Part shown: in pieces, positions 42,687-52,621 of the stretch
Layout: every line of letters starts with the position of its first letter
Numbering within the stretch: the first letter of the stretch is position 1
Assembly: GCF_000472865.1 (NCBI RefSeq)
Contig: NZ_AXAP01000054.1
Location: 1 to 55,677 of the forward strand
From: Bradyrhizobium elkanii WSM2783
Lineage (GTDB): Bacteria; Pseudomonadota; Alphaproteobacteria; Rhizobiales; Xanthobacteraceae
Reading direction: 5' to 3'
Length of the DNA: 55,677 nt
Position numbers and translations under genes: made by a program
Notes under the pieces: model-generated
What the model was told of the DNA's origin: nothing
The model's database searches: none
The model's input: only the letters and a program-made list of their open reading frames with translations

Positions 42687-42779
42687 CGGTGCGCACCTTT
42701 CGAGATATGACCTGGCCAATCAGCGCAAGAGACGCAATCGAGGCCTAGGCCACATAAACCAAACAGACAACGTTAGTGT

Positions 42780-42794
42780 ACGATACCGTATCGT
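42780..42794. promoter_or_regulatory. second operator family, copy 2
   Basis: ACGATACCGTATCGT, a perfect odd palindrome (7-bp arms around one C). It lies inside a wider symmetric GTACGATACC...GTTCCGTAC stretch upstream of the PepSY gene. Confidence 0.6.
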
Positions 42795-43062
42795 TCCGTA
42801 CAACTGGAGCGAGGCCTCTAGGTTCCACTTCGGCAAGGAGAAACTTGGTCCCTACGCGGCTAGCGTCCGGTCGCGGTAGGGTAAGACAGCAACATGCGAA
42901 CGGCCGGCGGCTTGGCCTCTCATCACGAGAGCTCGGAACCAAAACCACCTTCGGCCCCCGCTGGAGCAGCTTGCGGGCAAGCTCGAAGGGGTACGACCGG
43001 GGGGAATGATGGGGCTTGATGGATCCGCAACGCCTAATTCCGGATGCCAGAAATCTGCGGTG

Positions 43063-43740
43063 TTAGCGGCTGGCGACCTGTTTCTTCATGCTATCGACGA
43101 ATAGACGCACGGAAAATCTCAATTTCGCCAGTCGCGCTTCATTCAGTCGGGCGGTCTCCAAACCAAGAATGATGCGGCGCATGGGTCCGACAACGACCGC
43201 GTTGAGAAAATACTCCGCCGCAAAGTCGATTTTGGTCTCGTCCAACTTATTGTTAGGCCAAATCTGCTCGATGACCCTGCGCACGGGACCTAACGCTTGC
43301 GGGTAGCCAAAGTCGTAGATGATTCTGCCGAGTTCCGGAAATCGCTTGACCTCGGCGGTAACGACCCGGTCCAACGCAAGGGTGTCAGGTTCCATGCACA
43401 CCTGGAGCAACTGCACGGCAATGGACTCCAGTTGCTGTTCCGCCGTTCGGCCTGCCGGCGACAGGTTCAGCCGCTTAACCCGCTGTTCGGTAAAGCGTAC
43501 GACGACCGCGGTAAACAGGTCAGATTTCGATGCGAAACGTAGATAGAACGTGCGTTTGGAGATTCCCGCAATGGCCACAAGATTGTCTATGCTCGTGGCC
43601 TCGAAGCCTTCTTTGAGAAACAATTGCGTCGCAATCTCGATGATGTGTTCAGTGAGTTGAAGCGACTCGCTTGCCGAGGGCCGTCCCCCCCGATGGCCCG
43701 AGGACATCGGCCGCTTCGCTCGAACACTCGCCTTCTTCAT
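43063..43740 (-). CDS. TetR/AcrR-family regulator, efflux type
   Basis: 225 residues from the ATG at 43740, the first Met giving a normal TetR start (MKKASVRAKRPMSSGHRGGRPSASES). The HTH is TEHIIEIATQLFLKEGFEATSIDNLVAIAGISKRTFYLRFASKSDLFTAVVVRF. The C-terminal domain is of the AefR-like type (EQQLESIAVQLLQVCMEPDTLALDRVVTAEVKRFPEL), common next to RND or MFS efflux genes. It sits among five sites of a GTACCGTA palindrome and is the only regulator in that interval, so it is the likely binder. No copy of the site is seen directly at its own start. Confidence 0.88.
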   Translation of the reverse strand: MKKASVRAKRPMSSGHRGGRPSASESLQLTEHIIEIATQLFLKEGFEATSIDNLVAIAGISKRTFYLRFASKSDLFTAVVVRFTEQRVKRLNLSPAGRTAEQQLESIAVQLLQVCMEPDTLALDRVVTAEVKRFPELGRIIYDFGYPQALGPVRRVIEQIWPNNKLDETKIDFAAEYFLNAVVVGPMRRIILGLETARLNEARLAKLRFSVRLFVDSMKKQVASR

Positions 43741-43749
43741 GTTGTCTGC

Positions 43750-44370
43750 CAAACTCCGAATAATATCACTGCTGTATGTGCAGAATGAGCGCAATCTTAT
43801 CTTTACGGCTCTTCTGGCGAATACCACTGCTGATCGCCAACAGACCTCGTGACGTTGAGGCAAATCACGTACTTTGATCGTTACCTGGGCCAACACAAAG
43901 CGAGGCTAGATCTGTCTCCCGGCCCGTCACAGGCAGTCGTTTGTGACACCGACAAGCTCACACTTGGAACGAATTACTTAACCCTCGTAGCGCTGATAGC
44001 AGCTGCCTGGAGTTTGGGCAAGTTTACCGACGAACTCTGGGCGACGTGTTCCGAAGAAGGGCGACAGAAACGGCAAGGCCTTCGCGGCCCGGGCCGGAGA
44101 CGCGCGAGAAAGTCGGCTCCCAACGCCGAACGAGACGGTCGTCCAGAGAACCCACCGCGAGGCGGGAATGGATTGTCAGATCGAGAACCACCTATGATCG
44201 ACGCGCCGAGCCGACCCTCCGAGAGCAGCGTGGGTTCCGGAACTCCGTCACTCGCCGCCTCAACCAGTCGCCGCGAGCCGGACTACCTAGACCGATCCGT
44301 GTACGGCTTGTTGAGATCCTGACCGAGTGAGGGTTGGCAACCAGCCGGGACACTCAAACCAATCTACATC
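43750..44370. other. region without recognised gene
   Basis: About 600 bases between the TetR start and the efflux remnants. One plus-strand frame (43849-44322) is open for 157 codons but has no start site or domain and its second half is Arg/Ser/Pro-rich. I treat it as non-coding or decayed. Confidence 0.35.
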
Positions 44371-44380
44371 CATCGCAGCC

Positions 44381-44925
44381 TTATTCAGAAGCTACTGTGA
44401 TCGTCGGTGCGGACCAACCCAGACCGAGCGCCTTTTGCAGCGAGATGAAGTCGTTGGTCAATTGGACCTGGGCTTGCGGCAAGCTCTGCTCGGTCTGCAA
44501 GCGCTGCCTCTCGACATCAAGCAAGTCGATCAAGCTGACGGCCCCGGCCTTGTTGCGCTCCCGCGTAAGAGTTGCGGCGTGCTCGGCTGTCGCGCTCGCT
44601 TGAGCCAGCTTGCTGACCGTTTGCCTCTGATGTGCGAAGCGGGAAAGCGCCGTCGCGGAGCGCAGAAAGAACCGATTGCCTATAGCTCGCGAGGCTCTCG
44701 TCGAACGAGGCCTCGCTTCCGCGAAGCGCGCAATCGTACGTCCAAAGTCAAGGATATTCCACTGCAAGCTGGGTTCGACATTATAGACTAGCGAGGCAGG
44801 CGTACCGAAACTCGTCTCATTCGGGGCAAGGTAGCCGACATTCCCCAGCAAGGTAACCCTCGGACACAGCTCAGATACCGCCAGGCGACTGGAGGCGTTG
44901 CTCGCGGCGAGACGTGCGCGACCAC
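44381..44925 (-). pseudogene. outer-membrane efflux factor (TolC/NodT-like) fragment
   Basis: Minus strand: RLAASNASSRLAVSELCPRVTLLGNVGYLAPNE, then LVYNVEPSLQWNILDFGRTIARFAEAR. After a phase change comes ATALSRFAHQRQTVSKLAQASATAEHAATLTRERNKAGAVSLIDLLDVERQRLQTEQSLPQAQVQLTNDFISLQKALG. This is the second half of an outer-membrane factor with the usual helical-hairpin end. At least one frameshift lies near 44690-44740 and the N-terminal half is absent, replaced by an HlyD fragment. Confidence 0.75.
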
Positions 44926-45140
44926 CAGCAACTTCGCCACATACCCAGAGATTTTTGGAGAAATCGCGACCTGGTCCGCACGAACCTAGGCGTCATTTGT
45001 GCTTTGAAAAAAGCGCCCGGTCCTCCAATAGTACAAGCCGAACCAAACCCCGCCACCGCCAAGACGACCAGGGCCCGGCGAGCGGCCGCCGCTTCAGAAT
45101 CGATTTCGGCTCGGCTCCATCGTGATGCCGAGCGTCCTCG
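44926..45140 (-). pseudogene. HlyD/EmrA-type membrane fusion protein N-terminal fragment
   Basis: Minus strand pieces in changing phases: EPKSILKRRPL, then ARRALVVLAVAGFG (membrane anchor), then STNDA-stop-VRADQVAISPKISGYVAKLLVV, the classic EmrA start with TAG in place of the usual Tyr codon. Similarity then breaks and the outer-membrane-factor fragment follows. Several frameshifts and a stop make it non-functional. A palindrome of the second operator family lies about 150 bp upstream. Confidence 0.65.
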
Positions 45141-45285
45141 TCAGAGGCTTGATGGTCGTTTCGTTCGTCGCGATGATCGTCACCTGATTGACCGCTCGAC
45201 ACTACCGTTCCCGTCGCGACACGAATTTACTGATGCATGGGCGGAACGCAGCGTCCCGCAGGACAGGCCAACCGAAGAAGTGATC

Positions 45286-45303
45286 GGTAACGTACCGTAT
45301 ACT
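45286..45303. promoter_or_regulatory. second operator family, copy 3
   Basis: ggtaacgtaccgtatact contains the GTACCGTAT core. It lies upstream of the HlyD/outer-membrane-factor remnant on the minus strand. Confidence 0.5.
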
Positions 45304-45543
45304 ATGAACGAACATCTGCCGCAAGCACTGAGCGCGTGGAACTTACATCAGATCTGACGGGCGGCTGCACGAGATTGACCCGCGACGATACGTTGGGCAT
45401 CGCGGTTTAATCTCGCGCCAGGCAGGTCAGATCGATGTCGATGCTCCATTGGAACAGGATCGGTCCGCGCCAGCAACTTCCTTGGATGAAGGAGCGCCTT
45501 CTTTGGTGATTCCAGGAAGCTCCGCCTTGCTCTTGCAAAAAGG

Positions 45544-45557
45544 ATACGGTGCCGTAT
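45544..45557. promoter_or_regulatory. second operator family, copy 4
   Basis: ATACGG-TG-CCGTAT, with perfect 6-bp arms, inside ggatacggtgccgtatacc. It lies about 125 bp upstream of the lipoprotein gene on the plus strand. Confidence 0.6.
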
Positions 45558-45685
45558 ACCATAAAAGAACATAGGTTCATGTCGCGCTCGGAGCGAGGGC
45601 GGCGGGATCACTTCCGCCGACCTAGCGTTGCAGTCCTGGTGCGCAGTTCATGACCGCCCCCTCCTCACGGATACCTCACGCTGCC

Positions 45686-46144
45686 ATGAAACTGAGTATC
45701 CTCTCTCTCGTCACCGCGTTCGTTGTCGTGGGTTGCGCAATCGCGGATTCCGAGGTCGCACAGCAGGCAGAGACCGGTCTGCTGGGGCTTCAGCAGAAGG
45801 ATCTTGAAAGCTGCCTTGGTGTGCCAAATCGCAAAGACAAGTTTGACGAGACCACGATCCTTTCCTACGACGGAACATCGACGAATTCGGGCGGGCTCAG
45901 CCTTGCGTCCCCGGTCGGTGGCGGGCTCAGTCTTTCTGGCGGCGGATACTGCCATCTCACGGCTCGCTTGGACAAAGGTCGTGTGACAAGCATCCGGTAC
46001 ACCGGCGAAACCGATGCTGCGCTTTCACCGAAAGCGTATTGCGCGCCACTTGTCAGAAGTTGCATGGCACGGTCACCGTCCTCCTCGCCCCAGCGAATTG
46101 GCCGAACCGCTCGCGAGGCCTCGGGTGAACCGATGTTTCGTTGA
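45686..46144 (+). CDS. small lipoprotein, unknown function
   Basis: 152 residues from the ATG at 45686. An ATG 12 codons upstream (45650) is possible. The N-terminus MKLSILSLVTAFVVVGCAIADS is a lipoprotein signal with Cys17 as the lipidated residue. The body reads GLLGLQQKDLESCLGVPNRKDKFDETTILSYDG, a BamE/SmpA-like 'leads to a Cys, Gly-x-P' pattern often seen in alphaproteobacterial small lipoproteins, then a Gly/Ser-rich insert and YCAPLVRSCM. The last ~25 residues are atypical and may follow a frameshift. Probably outer-membrane or periplasmic. Confidence 0.65.
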   Translation: MKLSILSLVTAFVVVGCAIADSEVAQQAETGLLGLQQKDLESCLGVPNRKDKFDETTILSYDGTSTNSGGLSLASPVGGGLSLSGGGYCHLTARLDKGRVTSIRYTGETDAALSPKAYCAPLVRSCMARSPSSSPQRIGRTAREASGEPMFR

Positions 46145-46337
46145 TGATCTTCGCTCGTGCGACCTTCTCTGCTGGCCATTGAGTGACTGCCGCCTTCCGC
46201 CTCGTCCCCACTGCGGCCGGCGGATCGCACGAAGCGCCAACACTTAGGGCCGCTGATGCATTCGCCCGAGCACTGCGCAGGGAATTTGGACAATTCTCTC
46301 GGTCCGCTTAGTTCATGGACACGCCCGGCGACAATTC

Positions 46338-46421
46338 CTAAGCGCCGACTGGAAAGAAGAGCCCCAGGGTGACGAATACCGCGCCGGATATAACGGGACG
46401 AGAACGAACGAGCTGAGCCAT
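46338..46421 (-). CDS. possible 27-residue hydrophobic peptide
   Basis: Minus strand MAQLVRSRPVISGAVFVTLG, then LFFPVGA and a stop, with AGAGG 7 bases before the ATG. It has a single membrane-spanning stretch after a basic start. It lies about 100 bp downstream of a second-family operator copy (46519-46537), like the other genes around it. It could also be the truncated start of a larger membrane or fusion protein. No homologue recognised. Confidence 0.35.
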   Translation of the reverse strand: MAQLVRSRPVISGAVFVTLGLFFPVGA

Positions 46422-46518
46422 GGAGGAACCTCTGCGAGATCGAAACCGATCCGGGCGGAGAGAACTTGCGCCAACCACGTCTCACAGCTGCCGTTCCAAA
46501 GAATAGGGAGCCTCTTTA

Positions 46519-46537
46519 AAACGTTACCGTACCGTTT
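46519..46537. promoter_or_regulatory. second operator family, copy 5
   Basis: AAACGTTACCGTACCGTTT: arms AAACG and CGTTT around TACCGTA. It lies between the possible 27-residue peptide and the frameshifted exported protein. Confidence 0.5.
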
Positions 46538-46635
46538 CATCTCGTCGAAAAGAGGGCCGCCCTGCTCGCAGCGGATGCAATCATTGCGCAATAATTTGCG
46601 ATGATCTCCGACACCTACCTCAATCCCGGGCTGTC

Positions 46636-46963
46636 TCATCGGTTACAGACTGGATGTCGTGCTTTCACGTCGGCCGCCGTATCCCAGACCTGGCCGTCCT
46701 TGATCGATCTGATCTCGAAGAACGGTGTCCCGCCCCGATCCTTCAGCGCGACGTCGTACACCCGCGCCGCCAATGTGGCGCTCGACCATGGCGACGAGGT
46801 CGGCTCCCGAAGGGATGCTGCCGACGACGAGTTCGGGCTTGCCGGCTGCCGCCGGCCCGCGCTCAACGAACTCGGTCTCCCGCGCCGCCTGTGCGCCCGG
46901 CGTCCCCCGCCCAATCAGATGCAGCACCATCACAGACGGGGCCAGAAGGCTTCGTGCAGACAT
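46636..46963 (-). pseudogene. small exported protein, frameshifted
   Basis: The first frame reads MSARSLLAPSVMVLHLIGRGTPGAQAARETEFVERG (signal-like), then KPELVVGSIPSGADLVAMVERHIG. One base later the other frame continues VYDVALKDRGGTPFFEIRSIKDGQVWDTAADVKARHPVCNR and stops at 46636. Both halves look protein-like and join near 46775, so a single-base change breaks the gene. The family is not recognised. The end resembles PepSY-type periplasmic modules only loosely. Confidence 0.5.
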
Positions 46964-47012
46964 CGCCGCCTCGTTGCTCGTCGACGCGGCACATCAAGGT
47001 CGGGTTACCCTG

Positions 47013-48203
47013 TTAGTTTGCGCCAGCCAACTGCCGCTCCGGACTCGCCTCGGCTATCGGCGGCGCAGGCGGCGCATCCGCCGGAGGCGCCTTCACCCAC
47101 GCGTGGCCGGACAGTGCTTTGTCGTAGCCGTACTGGAACAGATCGCGCATGTAGGCGGTGTTGAAGCCCGGCGGCGACAACGGACGAGCGGCCTCGATGT
47201 AGCTCAGGTTGAAACCGAACTTGTTGCGCCGGGCGAACTCGTAGGTGGTGAACAAGATCGAACGCGTCTGCGTCTTCACGAGCGTCGATGACGAGCGTCC
47301 GGCGATCTCCAGCGTCTTGTCTGCAACCACCTGGAACTCGGGTTCGATCTTGTTGTTGATCAGAATGTAAAGTTGCAGATCGAACGACTTGCCCGATGCA
47401 TTGCGCAGCAGATAGGCCTCCGGCAGCGTCAGCACCGGCGCGGTCACACCACCGTCGACATGCATCTCCTGAAACCGTGCGCCGCCGGCTTCAGCATTGA
47501 TCAGCATCGGCGGGAACACCGCCGGCAAGCTCGCCGACGCCGCGACCACGTCGCGGAATAGGTTGAGCGAGTCCAGCGTGCGCAGCGACGCGATGCGCCC
47601 GAGATCCCAAATCACGGCGCGCTGCGAATCCAGATTCGTCGTCACCACGAATAGCAACCGCCCCTTGCCATATTCGGTGGCGACCGCGGCGACGAAATCC
47701 TCATTAACGTATTGCGCCACCAGTTCGCGCAGCCGTTTGTTGCCGAACAGGCCGGAACCGAAAATTGCGTTGAGCGGGTTCGGCGAGTCCAGCAGAGTCT
47801 CGGCAATGCCGCTGGTATAGAACTCTCGCAGGGCCGGGTCGTACTGCGGACCCAGGAACGCGAACGGCGCGATCAGCGCGCCGGTGCTAACCCCGGAGAC
47901 GATCGAGAATGACGGACGCGTGCCGGCCGCGGTCCAGCCGTTGAGCAGTCCGGCCCCGTAGGCGCCATCGGCGCCGCCACCCGACAAGGCCAGATAGTTG
48001 CGAGGACCCGCGGCCAATTTCGTCCGCCCGAATGCGGAGGCCGGCTCGTCGGCGTAGCGGCGCAGATCGTCCAGGTTGAGGACCCGCGCGGCATTCGCTT
48101 CCGCGGCCGTATACGGCACGCGCGGCGGCGACGCGCACGCCGCCAGCATCCAACTCAACGCGATGACGAGCGAAACGACAAAAGGCCGAGACATGCGACG
48201 CAT
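47013..48203 (-). CDS. patatin-like phospholipase lipoprotein
   Basis: 396 residues. The lipoprotein signal is MRRMSRPFVVSLVIALSWMLAAC with lipobox LAAC. The patatin domain has the oxyanion hole SGGGADGAYGAG, the nucleophile elbow SGVSTGAL (G-x-S-x-G) and the catalytic Asp in VDGGV. The Pro/Ala-rich tail is short. It probably acts as an acyl hydrolase on lipids at the periplasmic side of the outer or inner membrane. No operon partner on the same strand closer than 300 bp. All catalytic residues are present. Confidence 0.9.
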   Translation of the reverse strand: MRRMSRPFVVSLVIALSWMLAACASPPRVPYTAAEANAARVLNLDDLRRYADEPASAFGRTKLAAGPRNYLALSGGGADGAYGAGLLNGWTAAGTRPSFSIVSGVSTGALIAPFAFLGPQYDPALREFYTSGIAETLLDSPNPLNAIFGSGLFGNKRLRELVAQYVNEDFVAAVATEYGKGRLLFVVTTNLDSQRAVIWDLGRIASLRTLDSLNLFRDVVAASASLPAVFPPMLINAEAGGARFQEMHVDGGVTAPVLTLPEAYLLRNASGKSFDLQLYILINNKIEPEFQVVADKTLEIAGRSSSTLVKTQTRSILFTTYEFARRNKFGFNLSYIEAARPLSPPGFNTAYMRDLFQYGYDKALSGHAWVKAPPADAPPAPPIAEASPERQLAGAN

Positions 48204-48501
48204 GGTACTTCCAGAGGGTTCACAATCGCTTAGGGATTTGAGGCGGCGCAGTGTCGATCGGCTGTCGCATTCACCGAATGATGCGGCTGGCTCGAACGCG
48301 GAACCCGCTCAAGATAGTCCCGATAGATCGCCTGGATGGTCCTGCGATCATCGAACTTGACGCGCCAAGTGCTCGGCGCCCCCTCCCCGACGGTCAAACC
48401 GTCACGGTCGCCACATTTCGGATGACGCGAGCGGCCGAGCGGACTCATCCGAACGCGACCACCGTGGCACAGCGGCAAGGAGCAAGCATGATCTGTCATT
48501 T
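48204..48501. other. interval between patatin gene and RND permease, no gene
   Basis: About 300 bases. Open frames on both strands are shadows without start sites or domains. It must contain the promoter of the patatin-like gene and the 3' end of the RND transcript. No hairpin-plus-T-run stands out. Confidence 0.4.
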
Positions 48502-51500
48502 TCATGAACGGGCGCGTTCTTCCGGCATCTTGATACGAAACCACGCAACATAAAGCGCGGGGAGGAACAGGAGGGTCAGGACGGTGCCGACGATGATGCC
48601 CCCCATCATCGCGTAGGCCATCGGTCCCCAGAACACTTCGCGGGCGATCGGGATCAGCGCGAGACTGGCCGCCGCCGCGGTCAACAGGATCGGTCGCATG
48701 CGATGTTCGGTAGCTTCCATCACCGCCTCGCAGGGCGGCTTGCCCTCGTTGCGCAACGTTTCGATCTGCACGATCAGGATCACCGAGTTGCGGATCAGAA
48801 TGCCAATCAGCGCGAGGACGCCGAGGATCGCGACGAAGCCAAGTGGTGCGCCGCTCGGGAGCAATGCGGCGACGACGCCGATCAGTGCCAGCGGCGCGAC
48901 CGCGAACACCAGGAACAGCCGGTGGAAGCTCTGCAACTGCACCATCAGGATCGTTGCCATCACGAACAGCATGATCGGCACGACTGCGGCGATCGGCGCC
49001 TGCGATTTGGCGCTCTCCTCGACAGTGCCGCCGACCACCGCCGAATAGCCGAACGGCAGTTTGGCGTTGAACTCGGCAACTTTCGGCTTCAACTGATCGA
49101 CCACGGTCGCGGGCTGGGCGCTATCGATGATGCCGGCCTTGAGCGTGATCGTCGGCAGGCGCGAGCGGCGCCAGATTGTCGGCTGCTCGAGCTCGTAGCG
49201 GAACGTCGCCACGGCGGCGAGCGGCACCGACTGCCCGCTGCTGCCCGACAGTTGCAGGTTGCGCAGTGTCTCGATCGAACCACGCTCCGCCGAATTGGCA
49301 CGGCCCAACACGTTGACCAGATAGATGTCGTCGCGAACCTGAGTGGCCGACGCACCGTCGAGGATGCCGTTCAGAGTCGAGGCGATATCCTCCGAAGTGA
49401 TCCCGAGCTGTCGTGCCTTGTCCTGCAGAACGTTGACCTTGACAACCCGCGCCGGCTCCATCCAGTCGTACACCGCGTCGCCGAGATGAGGATTCGTCGC
49501 CATGATGCCGACGAGTTGCCGCGACAGTTCGCGCACCTTGCCGATGTCCGGGCCGCTGACCCGATACTGGATCGGCCGGCCGACCGGCGGACCGATGTCG
49601 AGCAGCTTCACCAGCGCGTCCGTGCCCGGGAACGTCTTCTTCAGGTACGCCTGCAGTTCGGGCTGCAGCCGATCGCGATCAGTGAGACTCTTGGTCACGA
49701 TCACCATCTGGCCAAATGACTTGTCGTCCGGCTGCACATCGAACGACAGCACGAAACGCGGCGCGCCGCGCCCGACATAGGTCGACCAGTGATCGATGCC
49801 ATCCCTGCCCTGCAGCGCCTCGCGCTCGAACTGCGCCATCTGCGCGCTGGTTTCGGCGATCGAACTGTTCTGCGGCAGATTCCAGTCGACGATCAGCTCG
49901 TTGCGGTCCGACGACGGGAAGAACTGCTGCTGCACGAAGCCCATGCCAACGATCGACAGCGCGAACGCGCCGACCGTCACGCCGATGGTCAGCCATCGCC
50001 ATCGCACGCAGAACAGCAGCGCGCGGTCGAAGGCGCTGGAGAACCAGCCCTTGGTCTCGTGGTGCGCCTTCATCTCCTTTGGCAGGATGCTGACGCCGAG
50101 CAGCGGCGTGAAAAGCACCGCGACGATCCAGGACGTCACCAGCGACACAGCGATGACGACGAACAGCGTAAAGGTGAACTCGCCGGCGGCGCTGCTGTTG
50201 AGGCCGATCGGAATAAAGCCGGCGACCGTCACCAGCGTGCCGGTGAGCATCGGAAACGCCGTCGACGTGTAGACGTAGGTGGCGGCCTTTTCGAGCGAAT
50301 CGCCGACCTCGAGCCGCGCCACCATCATCTCGACCGCGATCATCGCGTCATCGACCAGCAGACCGAGTGCGATGATCAGCGCGCCAAGCGAAATCCGCTG
50401 CAGAGAAATGTCCGAATACTGCATTACCAGGAACGTGATCGCGAGCACCAGCGGGATCGAGATCGCCACCACCAGGCCAGCGCGCAGACCCAGGCTGATG
50501 AAGCTGATCGCGAGTACGATCGCGACCGCTTCGAACAGCGCCCGGGTGAAGCCCGACACCGCCTCCTCGACGATCTGCGGCTGGTCCGACACGAGATGGA
50601 CCTCGGCACCGACCGGAAGATCGGCGGCGATGTGCTTCATCTTCTCTTTCAGAGCCTCGCCGAACTGCAGCAGGTTGGCCCCGGACTTCATGCCGATGGC
50701 GAGACCGATCGCGGGCTGCCCCTTGAACCGAAACAGCGAGGTCGGCGGATCGACGTAGCCGCGATGAATGGCGGCTATGTCGGTGAGCACCGGTCATTGA
50801 CGCGCAGGTTGATCGCCTTGAGGCTGTCTTCCGAAGAAAACTGTCCGCTGACGCGGACGGCGACGCGCTCCGGCCCGGCCTGCAGCACGCCGGACGGCGT
50901 GATCGCGTTCTGGGCCTGCAGCGACGCGATAATCGAGCGCTGATCGAGCCCGAGCGCCGCGACCTTGCGCGGCGAGAATTCCAGATAGATGACTTCGTTC
51001 TGGGCGCCGACGATATCGACGCGCCCGACGTTCGGCACCTGCAACACCTTGGCGCGCACGTCTTCGACCTGGTCGCGGAGCTCGCGCTGGGTGAGACCGT
51101 CGCTGGTGAACGCGTAGATATTGCCGAACACGTCGCCGAAGCGATCGTTGAAAGTGGGCCCGACGACGCCTTGCGGGAAGTCGCCCTTGATGTCGTTGAT
51201 CATGTTGCGAACGCGTACCCAGGTCGGAACGACGTCCCGCGCCTTGGTGTTGTCTCGCAGATAGACGAACACCGTGGTTTCGCCGGGCGTGGTAATGCTC
51301 TTAGTGTAGTCGAGCGACTCCAGCTCTTCGAGTTTCTTCTCGATCCGGTCGGTGACCTGACGGGTGGTCTCTTCCGCGGTAGCGCCCGGCCACTGCGCCT
51401 GGATCACCATCGTCTTAATGGTGAATGACGGATCTTCTTCGCGGCCGAGCTCCAGATAAGAGAACAGGCCGGCCGCCATGAAGGCGATCATGAAGTACCA

Positions 51501-51551
51501 CACCATCGATCGGTGGTGCAGCGCCCAGTCGGAAAGGTTGAACTTCTTCAC
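48502..51551 (-). pseudogene. RND efflux permease (AcrB/MexF-like), split by a frameshift
   Basis: The first part (51551 to about 50790) begins MKKFNLSDWALHHRSMVWYFMIAFMAAGLFSYLELGREEDPSFTIKTMVIQAQWPGATAEE and ends INLRVNDR before leaving frame. The second part continues LTDIAAIHRGYVDPPTSLFRFKGQPAIGLAI through the two membrane domains, including GLLVDDAMIAVEMM with the proton-relay Asp pair region and the end AMMGGIIVGTVLTLLFLPALYVAWF. Together they make a permease of about 1,015 residues, the normal size. A few bases are missing near 50790 (relatives read VNDRFFRLTDIA-like there). The gene overlaps the upstream fusion-protein gene by four bases. It may be a true mutation or a sequencing error. 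If intact, it exports drugs or lipophilic compounds with proton exchange. Confidence 0.85.
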
Positions 51552-52621
51552 GCTTGCGGTTCCCCTTCGAGGCGGACCCGCTGGCCCTCCTTGAGTTGAT
51601 GCACCCCCGCCCTCGCCACGCGCTCGCCCGCTTTGATACCTTCGGTCACTTCGACGGAGTTATCGTCGATCTGGACGACCTGCACCGCCCGCTTGTTGAC
51701 CGACTTGGTGGCCGGATCGATCACCCAGACGCTCGATTGGCCGTTCTCCGTGAGGATCGCCGTCGCCGGCAGCGCGTAGCCGCGCGTCGCTTTGCCGGAA
51801 ATCAGCGTGGTGATGGTCGAGCCCAGAAGGAAGGTGTCCGGCGGCGAGTCGAGCGTGATCCGAACCCGCCGCGTCCGCGTTACAGCGTCGGCCTGCGGCG
51901 CGACTTCGCGAACCTTGCCGGCCGCCTTGATCTGAGGATCGAGTTGCAGCCGTACCGTCAGCGGCGCGCCGATCTTCAGCATGCCGGCGAGTTCGTCGGC
52001 GACGTCGATCACGGCTTCCCGGATGTCCGGCCGCGCGACCGTCACCACTGTCTGTCCTGGATTGACGACCTGTCCGACCTGCACGCCGACAGCGGTGACG
52101 ACGCCGGCATACTCCGCCTCCAGCTTGGTGTAGCCGAGTTGCTCGCGCGCCTTGGTCAGGTTCGATTGTGCCCGCGTCAAAGCGGCCTGTGCGGCCGCAC
52201 TGCTCTGCTCGGCGGAGTCAAGCGTCGCCTTGGTGGTCGCTCCGGTTTCGATCAGCGTGCGCTGGCGGTTGGCGGTGCCGCTCGCATTGGCGAATTGGCC
52301 CTGCGCCGTCGACACCTCGGCAAGCGCAGACCGCACCGCCAGTTCGGCCGCGAACGGATCGACCGCCGCAAGCAGCTGCCCCTTTCCGATGCTGTCGCCG
52401 ACATTGACGGGCCGCGCGATCAGCCGGCCGAGCATACGGAAGCCGTAATCGGTCTTGAATTGCGGCTCGACCGTTCCGACCACCGCGAGCGTGCTCGCCT
52501 CGCGCGGCGCGACAACCACCGACAGCACAGGCCGGATCGGGTCCGGCCGCTCCGCTTTCTTGCCGCAGCCGGCGATCAGCAGGCACGCGGCCGCGACTCC
52601 GATGACACGAAGCGCCCTCAT
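51548..52621 (-). CDS. RND efflux periplasmic adaptor (membrane fusion protein) A
   Basis: 357 residues. The lipoprotein signal is MRALRVIGVAAACLLIAGCGKK. Barrel-sandwich and hairpin domains: GFRMLGRLIARPVNVGDSIGKGQLLAAVDP, then a coiled hairpin (about 95-165), then YTKLEAEYAGVVTAVGVQVGQVVNPGQTVVTVA. The beta-barrel and membrane-proximal parts follow. It links the inner-membrane permease to an outer-membrane factor. Four-base overlaps (ATGA) with genes on both sides show tight coupling. There is no outer-membrane factor gene in the operon. Confidence 0.92.
   Translation of the reverse strand: MRALRVIGVAAACLLIAGCGKKAERPDPIRPVLSVVVAPREASTLAVVGTVEPQFKTDYGFRMLGRLIARPVNVGDSIGKGQLLAAVDPFAAELAVRSALAEVSTAQGQFANASGTANRQRTLIETGATTKATLDSAEQSSAAAQAALTRAQSNLTKAREQLGYTKLEAEYAGVVTAVGVQVGQVVNPGQTVVTVARPDIREAVIDVADELAGMLKIGAPLTVRLQLDPQIKAAGKVREVAPQADAVTRTRRVRITLDSPPDTFLLGSTITTLISGKATRGYALPATAILTENGQSSVWVIDPATKSVNKRAVQVVQIDDNSVEVTEGIKAGERVARAGVHQLKEGQRVRLEGEPQA

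Noticed and set aside
43849..44322. 157-codon plus-strand frame
   Set aside because: No ribosome binding site or domain; the second half is low-complexity Arg/Ser/Pro.
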